A stretch of 64,000 nucleotides of DNA from Heliomicrobium undosum. GTDB lineage: Bacteria; Bacillota; Desulfitobacteriia; Heliobacteriales; Heliobacteriaceae. Position numbers and translations under genes: made by a program. The DNA is taken from contig NZ_WXEY01000011.1 of assembly GCF_009877425.1 (NCBI RefSeq), positions 1-64,000 of the forward strand, read 5' to 3'. The notes under the pieces were generated by a model. The model did no database searches, had not been told where the DNA came from, and was given only the letters and a program-made list of their open reading frames with translations. The number at the start of each line of letters is the position of its first letter. Within the stretch, counting starts at the first letter, position 1. Positions 1-7,638 of this stretch are shown here, piece after piece.

Positions 1-45
1 TGAGGCGTTCAGTCGACGGGTACGAATCGGTCGAGGACTTGACCT
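1..45 (+). rRNA. 23S rRNA, 3' end (partial)
   Basis: The first ~45 bases match the conserved 3' terminus of bacterial 23S rRNA (GTTCAG, then GGTACGAATCGG, then TCGAGGACTTGACC). The rest of the gene lies upstream of the window. The exact 3' end is placed by resemblance to other Firmicutes 23S genes and may be off by a few bases. The gene reads toward the tRNA-Asn and probably shares its transcript. Confidence 0.8.
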
Positions 46-132
46 TTTGCGCTTTATCCGATGTGTGGTTTTCAAGGGGCAAACAATTCCCATATGCACT
101 CATATAGGATTGTTGAAACTCCTTGCCGTTGT
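46..132 (+). other. 23S to tRNA-Asn spacer
   Basis: The 87-base spacer is too short for a 5S rRNA (~117 nt) and does not resemble one. It contains an imperfect hairpin in which GGCAA near 80 can pair with TTGCC near 125, with ACAA/TTGT pairing inside. This could be the RNase III-type processing stem that trims the rRNA and tRNA. No convincing separate promoter for the tRNA is seen. Confidence 0.5.
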
Positions 133-207
133 TCCTCGATAGCTCAACGGTAGAGCAACCGGCTGTTAACCGGTAGGTTGTAGGTTCGAATCCTACTCGA
201 GGAGCCA
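133..207 (+). tRNA. tRNA-Asn (GTT anticodon)
   Basis: A complete cloverleaf is visible: acceptor TCCTCGA (133-139) pairs with TCGAGGA (197-203), followed by discriminator G and an encoded CCA (205-207). The D-arm contains AGCTCAACGGTAGAGC. The anticodon loop is CTGTTAACC with anticodon GTT (Asn). The T-arm carries GGTTCGAATCC. It is the last gene of the rRNA transcript before a strong terminator. Confidence 0.97.
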
Positions 208-220
208 TTTACGCAGATGA

Positions 221-258
221 AGCCTCAGACAAACAGGTCTGAGGCTTTTTGTTGTTTT
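221..258 (+). terminator. Terminator of the rRNA/tRNA-Asn operon
   Basis: A perfect 10-bp stem (AGCCTCAGAC 221-230 with GTCTGAGGCT 237-246) has a 6-nt loop and is followed by TTTTGTTGTTTT. This is a classic intrinsic terminator. It isolates the stable RNA operon from the peptide cassette that follows. Confidence 0.92.
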
Positions 259-376
259 CTTTTGAACTTTCTCGTTCTTTTTCTGGTTGTTAACGGTCCA
301 ATGAAGGAAGAGCGTCGGAAATAGTAGCCACAGGCGAGGAAGTATGAAAGGAAAACACCTACATATAACGAATAAA

Positions 377-405
377 ACCTCCCAAGGAAAAATTTCTAGG
401 GAGGT
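377..405 (+). promoter_or_regulatory. Hairpin covering the Shine-Dalgarno of the Cys-rich peptide
   Basis: ACCTCCC (377-383) is a perfect complement of GGGAGGT (399-405), which is the ribosome binding site of the gene starting at 414. GAA/TTC pairing is possible in the loop. The folded form would hide the ribosome binding site, suggesting conditional translation. This is read directly from sequence; any regulatory role is inference. No strong sigma-A promoter is seen upstream (TATAAC at 364-369 lacks a good -35). Confidence 0.45.
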
Positions 406-413
406 GAGATGGA

Positions 414-656
414 ATGTTTAAGGAAGACAAGGACGACTATGTCAGCCCGGAGGTGTATGAGGTCCAAAAGAGTGTATCTTGCCCGGCCGCGTACTGTCCG
501 CCTGGGAAGACGCACTGTTCGAAGAACTATACCAAGGATCACCATTGTGAGGGCGTCTGCGCGTACTGCTCACAAAGCTTCAAAACGCCGAAAGGAAGCT
601 GTGCAGAAAATTATTGCCCCTCGAACATGACCTACGCCGGCAACATGACCGTTTGA
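414..656 (+). CDS. Cys-rich peptide, putative RiPP precursor
   Basis: An 80-residue protein with eight cysteines (23, 28, 35, 45, 49, 52, 63, 68), all in the C-terminal three quarters. The first 22 residues are charged and Cys-free and contain YVSPEVYEV, resembling a Y-x-x-P-type leader recognised by RiPP recognition elements. The core has three C-x3-Y motifs (CPAAY, CSKNY, CAENY) plus CEGVCAYC. Start ATG 414 follows a strong GGGAGGTGAG. The adjacent gene encodes a radical SAM/SPASM enzyme with a PqqD-like N-terminus, the arrangement seen for sactipeptide and ranthipeptide systems. No signal peptide or transmembrane segment is evident. I do not recognise a named family. An alternative is a metal-binding Cys-rich protein unrelated to its neighbour. 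Confidence 0.75.
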   Translation: MFKEDKDDYVSPEVYEVQKSVSCPAAYCPPGKTHCSKNYTKDHHCEGVCAYCSQSFKTPKGSCAENYCPSNMTYAGNMTV

Positions 657-693
657 GTAAGAGATACTTATCAGGCCATTATCTTAGGCTGAT

Positions 694-720
694 ATCGACC
701 GTGAGGTCGATTTCTTTTTA
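694..720 (+). terminator. Terminator between peptide and maturase
   Basis: ATCGACC (694-700) pairs with GGTCGAT (705-711) around a GTGA loop, followed by a T-rich run (TTTCTTTTTA). A leaky terminator here would give many transcripts of the peptide per transcript of the enzyme, as is usual in RiPP operons. It ends 15 bases before the maturase start. Confidence 0.75.
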
Positions 721-734
721 GGGAAGGGTGGTTC

Positions 735-2069
735 ATGTTGCATGCCCGGGACTTTGTGTTGCGCGGCGAAACCTTCGGAGGAATGGTCGTTCATCTTCCT
801 ACGGACAGGGTGTTGCGCGTAAATCACACCGCCTTTGCTTTCCTGCGTCATTATTTCGAAGACTTGCCTGATCCGCTGGCGCGGTTGTCGCTCCTCTATC
901 CGCGAACCGGTCGGGAACGCCTGCAAAGGGACTACGAGGGGATGGTCCGCTATCTCGAGGCTTGGGTCGCGGGGGAACACCCTGAAAAGGACGCTGTAGC
1001 AGTGAAAGCGCATCATGCTGACGGTCCTCTCTCAGCGCCGACGGAGGTTTTTTGGGAGATCACCTGGAAGTGCAATTTGCGCTGTCGCTACTGTTACAAC
1101 CACTCCGGGGAAAGAACGGTTGAGGAATTGACCACCGGCGAGTGCCAGGACCTGATCCAACAATGGCAGTGCCTTGGTGTGTACAAGGCGATCATTGGCG
1201 GCGGTGAGCCTTTCCTGCGCGAAGATTTTCTAGAGATACTGGAGATGCTGGAAGCGGCCTCGATCATCCCCATCGTCATCTCCAACGGTACGCTGATCGA
1301 TGAACAAATGGCCGCTCGGCTGAAGCGACTGCGCTGGCTGCGCCTTTCGATCAGCCTCGATGGGCCCACCGCCGAAGTCAACGACGCCATTCGGGTATCC
1401 TCGGATGGCTTTAGGCGAGTCCAATCCGCCTTGGCCGCTTTGCGAAAGGCGGGCATGCCCTTTACACTGCAGGCGGTTGTCACCCAGATCAACCAGCACT
1501 GCCTGGCTGATCTGGCCGAGTTCGCGCGGCAGGAGGGGGCCACTTCCCTCGAATACAGGCGATTACATGCCTTTGGCCGTTCCAGAGGCGAGCATCTGGC
1601 TGTAGGCCGGGAAGAGATGGAGGAACTGGACGGTCAACTGGAGCGGATTTCTGCCAGCTATCCCGCCAAGTTCCTCAATCACGAAGGCCTGGTTCCGATG
1701 CGCTATGCGCAGGGAAAGCCTTATCAGGGGAATGACTGTCCGAACGACACCTGTTCTGTTAACTGCGGCCCGGGACGCCATAACTGCGGATTGACGCCCG
1801 ACGGGCGGATCATCGCCTGCAGCTATCTCAGTGACGCCGATTGGCAGGGTCCGTCGATCCGGGAGATGCCCTTTTCCGAGCTGTGGCGCACGGCAAAACC
1901 GCTAATCCAATTCCGCTCATTATCGGCCGCCGAGTTGCCTGAGTACTGCCGAAAGTGTGTCTTTTTTGGAGAGGAATGCCGGGGAGGTTGTCGAGCCAAC
2001 GCCTATATCCGCGCCGGCGATTGGTTTGGTCATGACCCCGATTGCCCTTACAGTGAGTTTCGCGATTGA
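735..2069 (+). CDS. Radical SAM/SPASM peptide maturase with PqqD-like N-terminus
   Basis: 444 residues. Residues ~7-80 (LRGETFGGMVVHLPTDRVLR, then NHTAFAFL) resemble the PqqD/RRE fold that binds RiPP leaders. The radical SAM core follows with C113-x3-C117-x2-C120 (CNLRCRYC), the residues that ligate the SAM-binding 4Fe-4S cluster, and a GGGEPF motif near residue 155. The C-terminal third is a SPASM-type region rich in Cys (CPNDTC, CGPGRHNCG, IIACSYL, CRKCVFFGEECRGGC), expected to bind auxiliary clusters. By family knowledge such enzymes install thioether or other radical cross-links. By context the substrate is the Cys-rich peptide encoded 78 bases upstream. No transporter or protease is adjacent, so export or leader removal would rely on other loci. 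Confidence 0.85.
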   Translation: MLHARDFVLRGETFGGMVVHLPTDRVLRVNHTAFAFLRHYFEDLPDPLARLSLLYPRTGRERLQRDYEGMVRYLEAWVAGEHPEKDAVAVKAHHADGPLSAPTEVFWEITWKCNLRCRYCYNHSGERTVEELTTGECQDLIQQWQCLGVYKAIIGGGEPFLREDFLEILEMLEAASIIPIVISNGTLIDEQMAARLKRLRWLRLSISLDGPTAEVNDAIRVSSDGFRRVQSALAALRKAGMPFTLQAVVTQINQHCLADLAEFARQEGATSLEYRRLHAFGRSRGEHLAVGREEMEELDGQLERISASYPAKFLNHEGLVPMRYAQGKPYQGNDCPNDTCSVNCGPGRHNCGLTPDGRIIACSYLSDADWQGPSIREMPFSELWRTAKPLIQFRSLSAAELPEYCRKCVFFGEECRGGCRANAYIRAGDWFGHDPDCPYSEFRD

Positions 2070-2139
2070 GTCGACCCATCTCTCTTGGAGGAACAGTGAA
2101 CAGGAGTAGGAGAAGCGATCAGGCGCCATCAAAAGTCGT

Positions 2140-2718
2140 TCAGGAAACCTCTGTAAGGACGCTGTCGCCGCGCCAAACCTTCACGCGGGCGAACACATCC
2201 TTTCGTTCCCGCAGCGATTGCTCCAGTTGCAGGCCTGTGCCCTCCGGCACATAATACTCTTCCAGCCCGTACTCGATCCAGGCGAAGCTGGGTTCGGCGT
2301 TGCGGTAGAATTCTTTTTCCTCCGGTTTCGACAAAATCTCGGCCGGGGGCGCCGGGTATCGCAGCCCTTCGAAGCGCCCATTTAAAACCACCTGCCCCGG
2401 CCCGGCGGCAGGTTCGCTGCGATAGAGGCCGACCGCTTGATAGAGGCCTTGCTGTTCTTCCAAGACGACATAGACCTTGCTGCCGTGCTTGAGCTTCTCT
2501 AATGTGATGTCGTTCGGCACGACGCGCGTGTCGATCTCGGAAATGTTGTACCGTAAGCGCACATAGTCACCCATAAAAGGATGGCGCGGATCGACGGGCG
2601 CTGCTTTCAAGGTGATTTCCTGGCCGGCGGAAACGATGACGGCCCGGCTGCCCGCCATGAGGAGCAGGACGAGCACCTGCAGGACGACGACGGCGAAAAA
2701 AGCGTTGCGACGCATCAT
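2140..2718 (-). CDS. GDYXXLXY-family protein
   Basis: 192 residues with one N-terminal membrane segment or signal anchor (residues ~5-26, VVVLQVLVLLLMAG) and the diagnostic motif GDYVRLRY near residue 50, which defines the GDYXXLXY family. The rest is probably extracytoplasmic. Its function is unknown, but this family is repeatedly found beside DUF2157 membrane proteins, as here. It starts directly after the DUF2157 stop codon with an AAGGAGGA site inside that gene's end, so the two are translated from one message. It is convergent with the radical SAM gene. Confidence 0.85.
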   Translation of the reverse strand: MMRRNAFFAVVVLQVLVLLLMAGSRAVIVSAGQEITLKAAPVDPRHPFMGDYVRLRYNISEIDTRVVPNDITLEKLKHGSKVYVVLEEQQGLYQAVGLYRSEPAAGPGQVVLNGRFEGLRYPAPPAEILSKPEEKEFYRNAEPSFAWIEYGLEEYYVPEGTGLQLEQSLRERKDVFARVKVWRGDSVLTEVS

Positions 2719-4035
2719 CTATTCCTCCTTCCGTGAGGCGTCCAGGAGTTGGCGCCGTTTGCGTTCCAACGTATAGCCGAGGGCGAAGAGGATGAGGCCG
2801 CCGCCGATAAAGAACAGGGACTTGTCGAGGATCCCCCAGGCGTAACGACCGTAGGCGTAAATGACGCAGACGAGGAAGAAGAAGGTCCCGCTGTTGATCT
2901 GCCATTCCTCGCGCAGGCGGCTCCCGCTTTGAATCAGCGCGATGGCGCCGGCGAAGAGGATGAGCAGGGCCGTCACTTCCGTATAGGTGTTCAGGGTGGC
3001 GCTGTACTGCAACAGAGGGCTGTTGGCCGTCAACTGTTTTTCCGGTTCGAAGAGTCTGGCCACAAAGGGAAGCGGCGACGTGAGAGCGACCATAGCCAGC
3101 GATTCAAGGAGGGCTCTCTTGCAAAGACCGATCCAAAGGAGAACAGCGGAGAGCGTTACCCAGAGGCCGACCAGCCATGTCCATTCCGGTTGAAGGGGTG
3201 GACGGGCCATGAGGACCGCGATTTCTACGAAGAAGGCGCCCCACAGCAGCAGCGGCGTGGAGAGCAGCGGTCGCAAGGGGCGACGGCTCTTTTCCGCTGT
3301 CTCGTCATAGATCAGGCTCAGGAGCGGGAAAAGGGAGAACCAGATCAGGCTCTGCTCCGCTTCGAGCAACTGGAAGAGGATGCAGAGAAAGAAGGCGATG
3401 GTCGCGCCATACCGGTGAAGCGGTTCGTTGTGGCGCCACAGAAAGGGGAAGATGAGCCCGGCAAAAGCGGCGTAAAACCAGGGGCCGGTGATGAGGGACA
3501 CGGCGTTGTCGGTGGCGTCGCTGATATTGGCGGCTGTGAGCAGAACCAGCGCTGACAGGAAAAAGAGGGGATGCCCAGTCAGGTAGGCGATGGCGATGGC
3601 GCCAAGGAACCATAAGCCGAGGCCGGTGGCATCATAAGCGGTGATGTGGTACATCTGGCCCACGAGCCAGATGCCGGCGCCGTAGGAGAGCAAGCCAAGC
3701 AAGAGGAAGGCCGAACCGATGCGGGGGTAACGTCCGGCGAGCGGGTTGGGGCCTTTGCCGTAAGCGAGGAGATAGCCTGCGGTGTAGGTGGTGACGATGA
3801 CGCCGCAGACCAAGGCCAGCCGCGCAAGACGCGGGATATCGTCCCAGTTGTGGGCCACCAGCAGGATAAAGCCGAGGCCGACGAGCAGGCCGGCCAGCCA
3901 GAGGATGATCTGCGATGAACGCCATTCAGAGGGGGTATACCGCTCCAGGAGGCGTTCTTTTTGATCGGCGGTAATCAGGCCTTCCCCATGCCACTGGGCT
4001 ATCTCGCCGCGCAACCACTTGTTCCGAGACGTCAC
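2719..4035 (-). CDS. DUF2157 membrane protein
   Basis: 438 residues. The first ~45 residues (REIAQWHGEGLITADQ-like in pattern: a soluble helical region with GLIT and LLERY) are typical of DUF2157, followed by roughly ten to twelve hydrophobic segments. No catalytic motif is visible. It overlaps the upstream HTH gene by 4 bases and abuts the downstream GDYXXLXY gene, forming a three-gene operon. Its role is unknown; an envelope-associated or sensing function is only inference. Confidence 0.82.
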   Translation of the reverse strand: MTSRNKWLRGEIAQWHGEGLITADQKERLLERYTPSEWRSSQIILWLAGLLVGLGFILLVAHNWDDIPRLARLALVCGVIVTTYTAGYLLAYGKGPNPLAGRYPRIGSAFLLLGLLSYGAGIWLVGQMYHITAYDATGLGLWFLGAIAIAYLTGHPLFFLSALVLLTAANISDATDNAVSLITGPWFYAAFAGLIFPFLWRHNEPLHRYGATIAFFLCILFQLLEAEQSLIWFSLFPLLSLIYDETAEKSRRPLRPLLSTPLLLWGAFFVEIAVLMARPPLQPEWTWLVGLWVTLSAVLLWIGLCKRALLESLAMVALTSPLPFVARLFEPEKQLTANSPLLQYSATLNTYTEVTALLILFAGAIALIQSGSRLREEWQINSGTFFFLVCVIYAYGRYAWGILDKSLFFIGGGLILFALGYTLERKRRQLLDASRKEE

Positions 4036-4502
4036 GGCCCTTCACCTTCCTTTCCCTGATTTTCTTCCATCATCGTTTCCGACCCCAGTTCGGTTAATCG
4101 CTTGTAGGTCTCCTCCCGGTTTAGGCTGTAATAATGGAGGTAATGAACGTTGTCGATGATCCGGTAATAGGGGGTGAAGAGGTGCTTCTGGACGATGAAA
4201 GGCCCTTGCCGGCATTCCTCATTCCACCACACACGGCCGCCTAAGGTTTTGTACCAGGCGCGCGACTTGGCTCGCCTGGAAACGAACTCGATCACGTCGA
4301 TGGTCATGTCGCCGAAGAGGGATTGCACCGTTTCGCTCCGGCGGAACAAGAGGGCTGTCAGCGCCGCCGCCGTAAAGCCCAAGGTCTTCCGCCCTTTCTC
4401 CACATCGACGAGCGTCTTTTTCGATATGCCGATGCTCTCGGCCATCTTATCCTGGGTCAAATCGGCTTCCGTGCGTATCTCGCGGAGTTTTTCGGAAACC
4501 AA
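4032..4502 (-). CDS. XRE-type HTH transcriptional regulator
   Basis: At least 156 residues. Residues ~5-50 form an HTH_3 domain (LREIRTEADLTQDKMAESIG, then SKKTLVDVEKGRK). The remainder is an unassigned C-terminal domain rich in aromatics. Its gene lies immediately downstream of two palindromic operators, suggesting autorepression together with the DUF2157/GDYXXLXY genes it precedes. The start is uncertain. The codon used here is TTG 4502 with a weak ribosome site. A strong GGGAAGGGGGG at ~4558-4567 is ideally spaced for an ATC codon at 4550, which would add 16 in-frame residues. Confidence 0.8.
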   Translation of the reverse strand: MVSEKLREIRTEADLTQDKMAESIGISKKTLVDVEKGRKTLGFTAAALTALLFRRSETVQSLFGDMTIDVIEFVSRRAKSRAWYKTLGGRVWWNEECRQGPFIVQKHLFTPYYRIIDNVHYLHYYSLNREETYKRLTELGSETMMEENQGKEGEGP

Positions 4503-4575
4503 GTGATCAAAGGCGTCCTGGGTGAGAACGCCTGCGTCATCGACTTTGATCGGAAAGTCCCCCCTTCCCGTATTG

Positions 4576-4609
4576 GTGTAAAATTACACTCTATAGTGTA
4601 ATTTTACAC
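4576..4609. promoter_or_regulatory. Tandem palindromic operators of the HTH operon
   Basis: Two 14-bp sites of the form GTGTAA-NN-TTACAC lie at 4576-4589 (centre AA) and 4596-4609 (centre TT), with centres 20 bp apart, about two helical turns. Together they also form one perfect 15-bp inverted repeat with spacer TCTATA (4575-4610). They overlap the -10 and the start region of the minus-strand promoter, as expected for a repressor site bound by two dimers. Confidence 0.85.
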
Positions 4610-4628
4610 CCAACTAGGTTGATGTCAA
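4601..4628 (-). promoter_or_regulatory. Promoter of the HTH-DUF2157-GDYXXLXY operon
   Basis: On the minus strand, TTGACA (4628-4623) and TAAAAT (4606-4601) are separated by 16 bp. The -10 lies inside the second palindromic operator, so bound repressor would block RNA polymerase. Confidence 0.75.
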
Positions 4629-4736
4629 GGAAAACAGCGGATGCGCAAAAATAATGAAACAGAGAGATTTTCGCAGAAATGAGGAGATAATCTTTACGAA
4701 GTGAATCTACGGCGTGATATTTTCCTCCGGCGCATC

Positions 4737-4767
4737 TTGAATAAATGGAGCCAGGCGGTGATAAAAT
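4737..4767 (+). promoter_or_regulatory. Candidate clpB operon promoter
   Basis: TTGAAT (4737-4742) and TAAAAT (4762-4767) have a slightly long 19-bp spacer. The site lies directly upstream of the CtsR box. The remaining bases of the gap (4629-4736 and 4796-4931) show no gene. Confidence 0.5.
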
Positions 4768-4778
4768 AGAGTCGTAAA

Positions 4779-4795
4779 GGTCAAAGTTAGTCAAT
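4779..4795 (+). promoter_or_regulatory. CtsR operator
   Basis: A direct heptad repeat GGTCAAA-GTT-AGTCAAT matches the CtsR consensus (RGTCAAA-N3-RGTCAAA) with one mismatch. It sits just downstream of the candidate -10 and upstream of clpB, in the same operon as ctsR itself. By family knowledge CtsR represses class III heat-shock genes from such sites. Confidence 0.8.
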
Positions 4796-4931
4796 GACAG
4801 AGGAAAATCCTGTCCTATCTGTCTAATCCAAAACCCGTTCTGGCGCTGCAGCCCTTTTGTGTCCTTTGTGTCTTTTGCGTTATGGGAAGTCTCCTGTCTG
4901 ATAGAAAGTCTCGCTTTTTGGAGGTGGAAAC

Positions 4932-7565
4932 ATGGACTTCAACAAGTTGACCCAGAAAAGCCAGGAAGCCTTTACGGCGGCCCAAGCGCTGGCGGTGCAA
5001 CAGGGGAACCCGGAAGTCGATCTGGAGCACCTTTTGACCGCTTTGGTAGAACAGGAAGAAGGGTTAACGCGCCGAGTCCTGGACAAGATGGGGATAGACA
5101 GCGATCAGTTTGGCAGAGGAATCCGGCGGGAGATAGAGCGAAAGCCTCGCCTGTCCGGACCGGGTGTCGAGCCGGGACGGGTATATATCACACCGCGTCT
5201 CCAGCGTCTCCTCGTGAAAGCCGAGGAAGAGGCGCGCAACCTGAAAGATGAGTACGTTTCTGTAGAGCACCTGCTGCTGGCCTTTTTGGATCCCGCCCTC
5301 GACGGACCGCTCAAGCGGATCTTTGCCGAGTTCAAGCTGACCCGCGAAAACCTGCTGAAGGCGTTGACGGCGATCCGTGGCCACCAGCGCGTCACCAGCG
5401 CCAACCCGGAGGTCACCTACGAGGTCTTGGAAAAGTACGGTCGCGAACTGGTCCAGGAAGCCCGGCGGGGACGGCTCGACCCGGTCATCGGCCGCGACGC
5501 CGAAATCCGGCGGGTCGTCCGCATCCTCTCCCGCAAGACGAAGAACAACCCTGTCCTCATCGGCGAGCCCGGTGTGGGCAAGACGGCCATCGTTGAGGGT
5601 TTGGCCCTGCGCATCGTGCGCGGCGATGTGCCGGAGGGGCTTAAAGATAAGGCCATCTTTGCCCTGGACCTGGGCGCTCTCGTGGCCGGCGCCAAGTACC
5701 GCGGCGAGTTTGAGGAACGGTTGAAGGCGGTGTTGCAGGAGATCAAGAAGAGCGACGGGCGCATCCTCCTCTTCATCGACGAATTGCACACCATCGTCGG
5801 CGCCGGCAAGGCAGAAGGGGCCATGGACGCCGGCAATATGCTGAAGCCCATGCTTGCCCGGGGCGAGCTCCACTGCATCGGCGCCACCACCTTGGATGAA
5901 TACCGCAAGTACATCGAAAAAGACGCGGCACTGGAGCGGCGTTTTCAGCCGGTCCTCGTTGACGCGCCCGATGTGGAAGACACCATCTCCATCCTGCGGG
6001 GGCTGAAAGAGCGTTTCGAGGTCCACCACGGCGTCAAAATCCATGACAACGCCCTCGTAGCGGCGGCCACCCTGTCGAACCGCTACATCAGCGACCGCTT
6101 CCTGCCCGACAAGGCCATCGACCTCGTTGACGAGGCCTGCGCCCTGATTCGCACGGAGATCGACTCCCTGCCGACGGAACTGGACGAGGTGAGCCGCCGC
6201 CGTGTGCAGTTGGAGGTGGAGGAGGCCGCCCTGGCCCGGGAAAAAGACAGGGCCAGCCAGGAGCGGCTCGAAGCGCTCCGCCGGGAACTGGCCGACCTGC
6301 GGGAAAAGGAAGACCAGATGCGGGCGCGCTGGGACCTGGAGAAAGAGGCGATCCGCAAGGTCCAGTCCTTGCGAGAAGAGATAGAAAAAGTCCGACGCGA
6401 GGTGGAAGAGGCTGAGCGGGGCTACAACTACGACCTCAATCGCCTCGCCGAACTGAGATACGGGCGGCTGCCCCAGTTGGAGCAGCGGCTTGCCCAGGAA
6501 GAGGCCGAACTGGCACGCAAGTCCGGCGAAAACCGGCTGCTTCGCGAAGAGGTGACAGAAGAGGAGATCGCCGACATCGTCTCCCGCTGGACCGGCATCC
6601 CGGTGACGCGTCTGGTGGAGGGGGAACGGGAAAAGCTGCTCCGGCTGAGCGAGATCCTCCATGAACGGGTTATCGGCCAGGAGGAGGCCGTCCAACTGGT
6701 GACGGATGCCGTCTTGAGAGCCCGTTCCGGCATCAAGGACCCCCGCCGCCCCATCGGCGCCTTCATCTTCTTGGGGCCGACGGGCGTCGGCAAGACGGAA
6801 CTGGCCAAGACCTTAGCCCAGTCGCTCTTTGACAGCGAAGAGAACCTGATCCGCATCGATATGTCCGAGTACATGGAAAAACACGCCGTCTCCCGCCTGA
6901 TCGGCGCGCCCCCCGGATATGTGGGCTACGAGGAGGGCGGCCAATTGACCGAGGCAGTGCGACGCAAGCCCTATTCGGTCATCCTCTTTGACGAGATTGA
7001 AAAGGCGCACCCCGACGTCTTCAACGTGCTGCTCCAGATCCTCGACGACGGGCGGGTCACCGACAGCCAGGGGCGCACCGTCGATTTCAAAAACACAGTC
7101 ATCATCATGACCTCCAACATCGGCTCCCATCATCTATTGGAGGGGGCGGCAGAAGACGGCGAGATCCGGCCCCATGCCCGCGAGCAGGTCATGGGCAGCC
7201 TGCGGGCTCACTTCCGGCCCGAGTTTCTCAACCGCGTTGATGATGTGGTCCTCTTCAAGCCGCTCACCTTGCAGGAGATTACCGCGATCATCGACATCCT
7301 GATTAGGGACCTGCAGAAGAGGCTGGGGCAGCGCCGGATCAGCCTGACACTGACAGAATCGGCTAAAACCCATATCGCCCGGGAGGGCTTTGACCCCGTC
7401 TACGGCGCCCGCCCCCTGAAGCGCTACCTCCAGCGTCATGTGGAAACACCAGTGGCCCGGGCGCTGATCGCCGGCTCGGTTGGCGACGGTGGGCGGATCA
7501 TTGTTGACGAACGGGATGGGCGACTCCAGGTGGAGCAGGCGTACGAAGGGAACACCGCCGATTGA
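4932..7565 (+). CDS. clpB: ClpB disaggregase (AAA+)
   Basis: 877 residues, full length for ClpB. Order of domains: Clp N-domain (1-150); AAA-1 with Walker A GEPGVGKT (211-218) and Walker B FIDELH (281-286); a long coiled-coil M-domain (~410-535), the feature that separates ClpB from ClpC; AAA-2 with GPTGVGKT (615-622); and a C-terminal D2-small domain. It threads aggregated proteins through its hexamer, working with DnaK. Start ATG 4932 follows TTGGAGGTGG. It leads the clpB-ctsR-mcsA-mcsB-clpC cluster behind a CtsR box, so it is probably heat-induced. Confidence 0.96.
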   Translation: MDFNKLTQKSQEAFTAAQALAVQQGNPEVDLEHLLTALVEQEEGLTRRVLDKMGIDSDQFGRGIRREIERKPRLSGPGVEPGRVYITPRLQRLLVKAEEEARNLKDEYVSVEHLLLAFLDPALDGPLKRIFAEFKLTRENLLKALTAIRGHQRVTSANPEVTYEVLEKYGRELVQEARRGRLDPVIGRDAEIRRVVRILSRKTKNNPVLIGEPGVGKTAIVEGLALRIVRGDVPEGLKDKAIFALDLGALVAGAKYRGEFEERLKAVLQEIKKSDGRILLFIDELHTIVGAGKAEGAMDAGNMLKPMLARGELHCIGATTLDEYRKYIEKDAALERRFQPVLVDAPDVEDTISILRGLKERFEVHHGVKIHDNALVAAATLSNRYISDRFLPDKAIDLVDEACALIRTEIDSLPTELDEVSRRRVQLEVEEAALAREKDRASQERLEALRRELADLREKEDQMRARWDLEKEAIRKVQSLREEIEKVRREVEEAERGYNYDLNRLAELRYGRLPQLEQRLAQEEAELARKSGENRLLREEVTEEEIADIVSRWTGIPVTRLVEGEREKLLRLSEILHERVIGQEEAVQLVTDAVLRARSGIKDPRRPIGAFIFLGPTGVGKTELAKTLAQSLFDSEENLIRIDMSEYMEKHAVSRLIGAPPGYVGYEEGGQLTEAVRRKPYSVILFDEIEKAHPDVFNVLLQILDDGRVTDSQGRTVDFKNTVIIMTSNIGSHHLLEGAAEDGEIRPHAREQVMGSLRAHFRPEFLNRVDDVVLFKPLTLQEITAIIDILIRDLQKRLGQRRISLTLTESAKTHIAREGFDPVYGARPLKRYLQRHVETPVARALIAGSVGDGGRIIVDERDGRLQVEQAYEGNTAD

Positions 7566-7638
7566 TAAAAATTGGAAATCGACGTAAGATAGGGAAGTCG
7601 GCGCTCCCTTGTCATCAACAAAACGGTGGTGATGGGAC

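Noticed and set aside
409-630. A 73-residue Arg-rich reading frame overlapping the Cys-rich peptide
   Set aside because: It begins 5 bases earlier in another frame, has biased Arg composition typical of a shadow frame, and the Cys-rich frame is better placed after the ribosome site.
2096-2254. A 52-codon frame with GTG after TTGGAGGAACA, downstream of the radical SAM gene
   Set aside because: It runs antisense into the GDYXXLXY gene for most of its length and has no recognisable features; the good ribosome site may be chance.
5064-6695. Long minus-strand open frames opposite clpB (and similar ones opposite clpC, radA and rpoC)
   Set aside because: They are antisense shadows of GC-rich genes with strong codon-position bias; they lack ribosome sites and family motifs.
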